Assembly (NCBI RefSeq): GCF_950295315.1
Contig: NC_080166.1
Location: forward strand, 103,509,693-103,573,692
Direction: 5' to 3'
Source: Erinaceus europaeus
Lineage: Eukaryota; Chordata; Mammalia; Eulipotyphla; Erinaceidae
DNA: 64,000 nucleotides
The notes beneath the pieces were generated by a model, which was not told the DNA's origin, made no database searches, and saw only the letters and a list, made by a program, of their open reading frames with translations. The stretch's first letter is position 1, and each line of letters opens with the position of its first letter. A program made the translations under genes and the position numbers. Below are positions 57,453 to 64,000 of the stretch, one piece after another.

Positions 57453-58471
57453 CCCACACTGATAAAGATTTATCCTGCAGAGAATTAATGTCCCTGAAGC
57501 TTTAGTTGGTGGTCACTTGTCTCTTTTAACAATCACTGATAAAGTCACAAACTGTGTCCTATGCCTTGACACATAAGTTTAGAAATTTGACATGAGCTCT
57601 AGGATTTCATTCGCACTGGAGAAACTTCTCAGGCTGACACAATTTTTCTTATGTTGGGTGAAAAAGTACAAGGAACTGGAATTAAGAGAGAAAATAAAAA
57701 CTGGGAAAATCCAAGACAATGTATAATAAATATATCTGATACAGAGTAATAATCTCATTTTTTCCTATACTTAAATCTTACAGGAATTACACACTGGATC
57801 AACTTTCTAATGTTCTACTATATCAAAAAAATTATTATAATTCAAATATTTGTGTGACATAAAAAAACCTACATATTCATTCACATTTGAAGATTATACA
57901 TCCGTAATTTCACTCACACATATTAGTTGAGAACAAATATTTTTACTATTCTTGAAACATGGTGTTCTTTTTTTCCTCATTGAAATGATACAAATAGATT
58001 CAAATATTCTAAATATAATTATTAAAAGGTGTGAAGTTTAATCTTCTATATGAAAAGCGCATCTTTCCATCAAGATAAACAATGGGAAAAGTTTACTTTG
58101 GTATAGAATAATTAAAGAAAAAGTGAAAGTAAAAGTAAAAGAATAAAAGAAAAGATGAAATGGGAAAAAGGAGATTCATAAACTTTTAAAATATATGGAA
58201 AAACACAGAGTTTACTGTCTATAGTTCTAAAGCCAAGAGAATGAGCAACCTTTTTACTTTACATATCATGTGTGTTAGATAGCACCTTTCAATTTTGATA
58301 CCACATGAAAGCTCTTCCTATGTATGAAGTTATTGTTTAATGATTTAATCAATGCTATAGTTTCAGATAATTGAGGTAAGATATTAGGTTGCAAAACAAA
58401 AAAGGATAGTTGTAGTGGCCCCTACCACTACTTAAGTAAAAGATAAATGTTAGAATTTGCTGGAGTTGGAC
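57453..58471. other. AT-rich region, nothing recognised
   Basis: 58105-58170 is an imperfect purine-rich AAAAGT/AAAAGA tract. No gene seen. Confidence 0.5.
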
Positions 58472-58485
58472 ATTTTCTTTCTCTC

Positions 58486-58725
58486 TCTCTCTTTTTTTAA
58501 ATAAAATTATTTATTTAATATTGAATTGAAACTGAGAGAAATTGAGAGAGGAAAGTGAAAGGGAGAGGGAGAAAGACAGGGAGAGAGAAAGAGAGAGAGA
58601 TTCCTCCAGCCCTGCTTCACCACTCTTGAAGATTTCCCCTGCAGGTGGGGACCAGAAGCTTGAAGCTGTGTCCTTACAATTATAATGTGAGCACTTAACC
58701 AGGTGTGCTACTACCTGCCCCTGAT
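58486..58725 (-). mobile_element. C-type SINE with 14-bp target duplication
   Basis: T-rich tail, long GA-rich body, 'ccctgcaggtggggaccaga', 'ccaggtgtgctactacctgc'. 'attttctttctctc' lies at 58472-58485 and 58726-58739. Confidence 0.9.
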
Positions 58726-58755
58726 ATTTTCTTTCTCTCAGGTTACTTTTGTTCT

Positions 58756-59067
58756 TTTTTAAAATTTTTAAAAATATATTTATATATTTATTTTCCCTTT
58801 TGTTGCCCTTGTTTTCTTTTTTATTGTTGTAATTATTATTGTTGTTGTTATTGATGCCATCATTGTTGGATAGGACAGAGAGAAATGGAGAGAGGAAGGA
58901 AAAACAGAGAAGGGGGAGAGAAAGTTAGATACTTGCAGACCTGCTTCACCCCTTGTGAAGCGACTCCCCTGCAGGTGGGGAGCCTGGGGCTTGAACCGGG
59001 ATCATTACGCCAGTCCTTGTGCTTTGTGCCATGTGCGCCTAACCCGCTGTGCTACTGCCCAACGCCC
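58756..59067 (-). mobile_element. B-type SINE with 11-bp target duplication
   Basis: 'cccttttgttgcccttgttt', GTTGTT body, purine body, 'ctgcaggtggggagcctggg', 'cttgaaccgggatcattacg', 'aacccgctgtgctactgccc'. 'acttttgttct' lies at 58745-58755 and 59068-59078. Confidence 0.92.
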
Positions 59068-59259
59068 ACTTTTGTTCTAGTAATAACCAGGGGTTAGGTA
59101 CTAGTTGCCTAGTTCCCCCTAAAGTCAGGATTTGTTAGGAAGAATAGCATGCTTTAGAACATTTTCAAATGTTTGATTCTAGTGCTTGAACAACTGAACA
59201 TGAAACTCAGAAATACGTGTCTTCCTTCACTGTGACTAGGTTCTGGAAAAGATTTTTAA

Positions 59260-59440
59260 AAGATTAATTGATTTATTTATGATAGAAAAGAGGGGAAATG
59301 AATGGAGGGGAGAAGGGGGGAGGAGAAAGGGAAAGGGAACCATAGCATCATTCTAGCACATATGATGTCAGGAATTGAATTTAGGGCCTCATGCCTAAGA
59401 GACTAATGTTTTATCTACTGCACCACCTCCCAAGTCACTT
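59260..59440 (-). mobile_element. D-type SINE variant
   Basis: 'gattaattgatttatttatg', purine-rich body, 'aggaattgaatttagggcct', 'ctactgcaccacctcccaag'. Same variant as 6303-6436. Confidence 0.7.
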
Positions 59441-60480
59441 GAAGAGGTTTTAATTCACTTACTTTTGATACTATTACTTCCATAAGCACTTTGTCAATTA
59501 TAGCCGTTTCCTTACTTATTGATAGCAGATGGTAATAATTCTAATCATCATTCACACACCTGTATCCCCTTTTCAGATTCCTGAATCTCAACATGGCTCC
59601 CACCTTGTTTGTTTTTCTGTTCCAATCTTGGGCGTGAGGAGCAGGGGATTGTTCAACTAAGTCTTCATATCTCTTTTAGTTCCCAGAAAAAATGTACATT
59701 TTTCAATTTATCCAGTTTTTTTATCTGTAAGAATTAAATAGCTACCCCCAGCTTCTTTGGAAATCAGAACTACCACAGATTTCAACAACAAAAAACTTTT
59801 TGATAATATTTTATTGTTTCTTTATGTCGTGCTACCCCGCATCCTTTCAATTAGAAACTACCCGTTAAATTTGGACAAATTTTAGACAGAAATACTTTTG
59901 ATTCTTTTCTTTTGCCTCTGCTTGCTATTTCAAGTGAAATGAATTTTGAAGCCTTGGGAATTTTGAAGCACTTTTCTCACAAAAAGTAAGCAAAACTCAC
60001 AATAGCATTGTAGCTGTCACTTTGCACACCTAATTTCTAGTTTTGTAAGAGGTATTTAAATTATCCTTAACAAAAATAAGTTTCACCATCTATTACATAG
60101 CTGTCTCTCGATTTTGGTATACAAGTTAAAATTGGAAATCAGTAAGCAAATATTTATTTCATGATATCCAAATACACTTCATGCTTCTAAATATACATTT
60201 TAGAAAGTGAGGTGTTATTTTTAAGGTGTGGACTGTGATAGCTTGAAGAGAACATTTTATGACATGCCTACTACTGTCAGACAAAGTGTTTGATGGAATA
60301 TAAAAATTTACTGTTCTACTTGGTCAGTATAAAATCATTTTTAACCACCAATGATTTTATATTTAAATATAAGGGAAATTTATCCTGCTAAAACTGACGT
60401 GACTGGGAAGTAATGAAATACCAGGGTTCTTCAGAAGATCACTGATAAAACAGATGAAGTGAGAATAGAATATTATATGT
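59441..60480. other. AT-rich region, nothing recognised
   Basis: No supported feature. Confidence 0.5.
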
Positions 60481-60495
60481 GAGTGGTTGTGTGTC

Positions 60496-60527
<32 letters not shown>

Positions 60528-60536
60528 CATGTGCGC
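60481..60536. repeat. (GT)n/(GC)n microsatellite
   Basis: Alternating purine-pyrimidine run, GT units then GCGCGC at about 60519-60525. Confidence 0.9.
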
Positions 60537-61196
60537 TAATTAATACAGGATATATACTAATACTTTGAAAAGTCAGCCCTTGTCTGGTAAATTTATGTTA
60601 GATATGTAAAGAAGACTGTGCTCTTATGATTCAGATGTTACAGTAAGTCAAGTTTTTGCCATAAATCACACATGTAAATATTTGGTTTCTCCTACATCTT
60701 GTTCAATATAACTGCAGAAAAAGTGCAAATCTATGCAAACTGGGGTACTCATTCACAGTCATGGTTTCAACAAGCATTATGCCAAAATCTATATCCTTAG
60801 AATAAATCTCCCTTTGACGTGCAAGTTGGAATATAATTAAATTGTTCATTTATTTGCTTTACACTATTTTTCCTTGAGTGTGACTTGGTATTTATAACCA
60901 GATATGTAAGTACTGGGTATTACGCAATAAAAGAGTTCAAAGCTTCATTCATCATAATCTTGAGAAATTGATCCGATCATACACACTTAACTCTTTTTCA
61001 ACCATAAGCTTTTCCGTTGCCAGTATAGATAGTAGATAGAAAAAAAAAACAGAAGAAATTCAAGATTACATATTTTATATATAATTTATATTAAAAAAAC
61101 TAGCAGTCCTTTGAATTTCAACTCCTAAATGTTTCATAGATATGCTAAATTCTTTATGTATTTTGCATATTGTTTTAGTCATGGCTGTTGTTATTT
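60537..61196. other. AT-rich region, nothing recognised
   Basis: No supported feature. Confidence 0.5.
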
Positions 61197-61204
61197 CATA
61201 CTCG

Positions 61205-61207
<3 letters not shown>

Positions 61208-61243
<36 letters not shown>

Positions 61244-61354
61244 AGAGCACTGCTCAGCTCTGGCTTATGGTGGTGCTGGTGATTGGACCTGGGACTTCGG
61301 TGCCTCAGGCATAAGAGTCTCCTTGCATAACCATTATGCTATCTATCCCTGCCC
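61208..61354 (-). mobile_element. D-type SINE, well preserved, long T tail
   Basis: About 33 T's (61209-61240) then 'ccagagcactgctcagctct', 'ggtgattggacctgggactt' (antisense box B), 'cataaccattatgctatcta' (antisense box A). Read on the minus strand, the last ~75 bases could fold like a tRNA. A weak 'cttgaac/ctcgaac' duplication may flank it. Confidence 0.88.
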
Positions 61355-61504
61355 CATGCTTGAACTATTTAAATTGTTTGTCTACAAAATAAAGTAGACT
61401 TTTATATAGATAGTATGTACCCTGGAATTTGAATTGTTGTACTAGAAGTAACATGCCTTCAAATTCTTTGCTAGCTCTTGCTAAATGGATCTATATAAAC
61501 TTTA

Positions 61505-61960
61505 AAAAAGATTTTATTAGTGATTTAATGTTGATTTACAAAATTACACGTCAACAGGAGTATCATTCCAGACCGTTCCCACCACCAGAGATCTAAATCC
61601 CCAATCCCTCCATTGTAAGCCAAGGCAGTTCTTAACCCTATTACTTCATGTAAATCTCCCTCCCTTTCTCTGTAGGTCTTGATGTAGCTGGAGTTAAGAG
61701 CCTTCCTCTTCTCTTCCTCATGTCACTTCTTCCCCATTGGAAGTAGGCAGCAAACTTGTTTTTGGAGTGCAGAAGACAGGAGTTCCAGCTTCTGTAATTA
61801 CTTCTCTGCTGGACATGGGCGTTGGCAGGTTGAACCATACCCCTAGCCTGTTTCTATCTTTCCCTAATGGGGCAGGGCTCTGGAAACATGAGATTCTAGG
61901 ACACATTGGTGAGATTGCCCAGTGAAGTCAGGATGGAATTACAACAGCATCTACAACTTG
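61505..61960 (-). mobile_element. Old L1 3' end, antisense
   Basis: 'aaagattttattagtgattt' start, 'ttcccaccaccagagatcta', 'ttctgtaattacttctctgc', 'cctaatggggcagggctctg', 'aggacacattggtgagattg': the older 3' UTR variant shared with 37735 and 10078. Confidence 0.72.
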
Positions 61961-62204
61961 GTGCCTGTGTCTGCAGATGTCTTGGTTGTAGTTGAAGGCT
62001 TTGATGATTTTGTAGATATTTGCTTCTTTTTTTTTTGAGGGGGATCATTTCTGTTCCATTATTCCATGGCTATGCCTCCCTGAAATCTGCTCTGCATAAA
62101 CTTTTACCAATTAATAACCTCAACATTTGCTTTGATTTTAAAATGTTTTTATTTCTCTGTACTTTGAAAGTTAGTAATGCTATCATGCAAACATAATTCT
62201 AGAT

Positions 62205-62365
62205 CAGCAAAAGAGCTCTCCTGGCTAATGCGCCTTCTTGTGTCACTCATGTGACCCAGGTTCAAGCTCAACCACAAACATTCTGGTACAAGTTCAGTTT
62301 TGCCTTATCTTTCCCTTTCTCCTTTTGTCTTTCTGTTTCTGTCTCTGTCTGGTGAAATCAGCTCA
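62205..62365 (+). mobile_element. Old tRNA-like SINE (F-type)
   Basis: 'aaaagagctctcctggctaa' (box A region), 'tgacccaggttcaagctcaa' (box B region), 'tctgtttctgtctctgtctg' body. Confidence 0.55.
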
Positions 62366-62662
62366 TACTGCTGGTTTATCCCTAGAAATGATTACATGTA
62401 CATATACATACACTTACAAAAATAATGATAGTACAGTCTTGCATTAGAATTCGTTTTTCAGTTTTTGTTATATTAAGGAAATTTCCTTGAAAATATAAAG
62501 TAATAGTGTAAAAGAAATCACCATTTTCTTGTTCTTCACAGAGATATCTCTAAGGTTCCTTTTGTGAGATCATTTGAGATAGACTTTGGATTTGGGCTTT
62601 CATAAGCAATGAGGTTTTATTTTGTGCTGTTGAGTAAGATTAATATAAAATTTCACTTTTTA

Positions 62663-62932
62663 GGGAGTCGGGCGGTAGTACAGTGGGTTAAGCACATGTG
62701 GTGCAATGCACAGGGACTGGTGTAAGGAACCCGGTTAGAGCCCCCGGTTCCCCGCCTGTCGCTTCACAGGCGATGAAGCAGGTCTGCAGGTGTCTGTCTT
62801 TCTCTCCCTCTCTCTGTCTTCCCCTCCTCTCTCCATTTCTTTCTGTCCTATCTAACAACAAAGACATCAATAATAACTACAACAATAAAAAACAACAAGG
62901 GCAAAAAAAGGGAATAAATAAATAAATATTTT
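62663..62932 (+). mobile_element. B-type SINE at the target site of an L1
   Basis: 'gggagtcgggcggtagtaca' head, 'cccggttagagcccc' box B region, 'cttcacaggcgatgaagcag', C/T body, CAACAA body, AAATAAATAAAT tail. The site on its left, 'aaaatttcacttttta' (62647-62662), recurs only after the adjoining L1 (63882-63897). Confidence 0.9.
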
Positions 62933-62935
62933 TTA

Positions 62936-63881
62936 AAATTCCCTCTTTTTTTTCTTTATTTAAGAAAGGAGACATTAACAAATCCCTAGGAGTAGGATAG
63001 GAGGGTTACAACTCCACACAATTCCCGCCACCCGGTCTCCATATCCCATCCCCTCCACTGATAGCTTTCCCATTCTCATTCCCTCTGGGAGTATGGACCC
63101 AGGGTCATTGTGGGTTGCAGAAGGTGGAAGGTCTGACTTCTGTAATTGCTTCCCCGATGAACATGGGCCTTGACTGGTCGATCCATACTCTCAGTCTGCC
63201 TCTCTCTTTCCCTAGTAGGGTGGGTCTCTGGGGATGTGGAGATCCAGGACATATTGGTGGGGTTGTCAGTCCAGGGAAGTCTGGTCAACATCATGCTGTC
63301 ATCTGGAACATGGTGGCTGAAAAGAGAGTTAACATACAAAGCCAAACAAATTGTTGATCATGGACCTAAAGGCTGGAATAGTGTAGATGAGGTGTTGGGG
63401 GGGGGGGGCTACTCTCTGCAGACTTTTGTGTACTTCTGCTTTCAGGTATATATTTTGCCCTGGTTTATGGACACATGTGAACATATGCTCTATCTCTGGG
63501 GACCTGGTCTATATCTACATTTGGGGACTTTATTGGGAAGTGGAACACCTGGAATGGAATTAGAGAATACTATGAAAGGAAAGGTCTCACCGGAGTGATA
63601 AAGCTGAAGGGTTGTCATTCCACACCTGAAGTCTCTGGACACAGTCTGAAGTGAAGCATGCTGGGGTGGCACTTGCTGCGTTGATTAGGTTGTGACAGGC
63701 GGATGCAATATTATTTGATTTGAATTGAGAGAAGCATGCACTAACGTGGGCCCCACCCTAAGGTTCCAGGACTGGGGGAAATATAGTCTCTATAATGGAA
63801 ATGGAACAGAAAGGGAAACCAAAACAGGATCTGATTAAATCAAGAGTAGGGCAACAAAGTAAAAACCCTGTGGTGAGGGGG
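62936..63881 (-). mobile_element. Young L1 3' end, antisense, with 5' inversion and internal deletion
   Basis: T-rich tail at 62943-62956, then antisense L1 3' UTR up to about 63802. From about 63805 to 63881 the sequence is sense L1 ('gaaagggaaaccaaaacagg', 'agggcaacaaagtaaaaacc'), equal to about 33430-33510 of the full-length copy. The part between (about 33510-33915) is missing. The 16-bp duplication 'aaaatttcacttttta' at 62647-62662 and 63882-63897 encloses this L1 and the SINE before it. Confidence 0.88.
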
Positions 63882-63904
63882 AAAATTTCACTTTTTAAAC
63901 CTCT

Positions 63905-64000
63905 TATTTTTAATTTTCTAAAACTAATTTATTTATTCAAAGACTAAGCATGAAGAGAGAGAGAGAGAGAAAGGAAGACACTAAAGCACTGCTCGGCTCT
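63905..64000 (-). mobile_element. D-type SINE cut by window end
   Basis: T-rich start, (GA)n near 63955-63972 and 'taaagcactgctcggctct' at the edge, which is the start of the antisense D unit. Confidence 0.7.

Noticed and set aside
60481..60536. GT/GC run as a Z-DNA or regulatory element.
   Set aside because: An ordinary dinucleotide microsatellite; nothing around it suggests function.

Overview
The window looks like intergenic (or deep intronic) DNA from a placental mammal, most likely a hedgehog (Erinaceidae, for example Erinaceus). The reasons are AT-rich sequence with no recognisable host exon, hundreds of bases between short meaningless reading frames, and dense coverage by tRNA-derived SINEs and L1 copies. 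The SINEs have a tRNA head, a CAACAA- or CTCTC-rich body and an A-rich tail, and resemble the ERI-type SINEs described from hedgehogs. The species call is recognition from memory, not a database result. I see no host protein-coding gene, rRNA, functional tRNA or CRISPR array.

The centrepiece is a 7.56-kb full-length L1 retrotransposon at 27256-34814, flanked by a perfect 15-bp target-site duplication (27241-27255 and 34815-34829). It carries a CpG-rich 5' UTR with a YY1-type site and an internally duplicated block, an uninterrupted ORF1 (28623-29537), an uninterrupted ORF2 (ATG 29598 to 33422) with all expected endonuclease, reverse-transcriptase and Cys/His residues, a long 3' UTR with a G-quadruplex-prone tract, and a poly(A) tail broken by 13 foreign bases. 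By sequence it could be retrotransposition-competent, and it would supply the machinery that moves the SINEs.

The rest is a palimpsest of products of that machinery. There are about ten 5'-truncated young L1 3' ends (for example 1-700, 5728-6285, 15930-16387, 20582-21740, 25058-26330, 47363-48404, 62936-63881). Three of them carry 5' inversions of the twin-priming type. There are also older L1 3'-end and ORF2 remnants, and four SINE groups, called here B (tRNA head plus CAACAA body), C (tRNA head plus CTCTC/AATAAA body), D (compact tRNA-like unit, mostly antisense) and F (older tRNA-like). Several insertions are nested, and two SINEs sit at the very target site used by a neighbouring L1.

Two regions do not fit this routine. 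At 49471-52260 there are two internal pieces of the young L1 with no poly(A) tails, the second flanked by a nearly identical 359-bp direct repeat. At 54763-55188 (minus strand) a 141-codon open frame encodes what looks like the C-terminus of a non-L1 non-LTR retrotransposon protein, followed downstream by a 12-bp hairpin. Long unannotated stretches are AT-rich and show nothing I can name.
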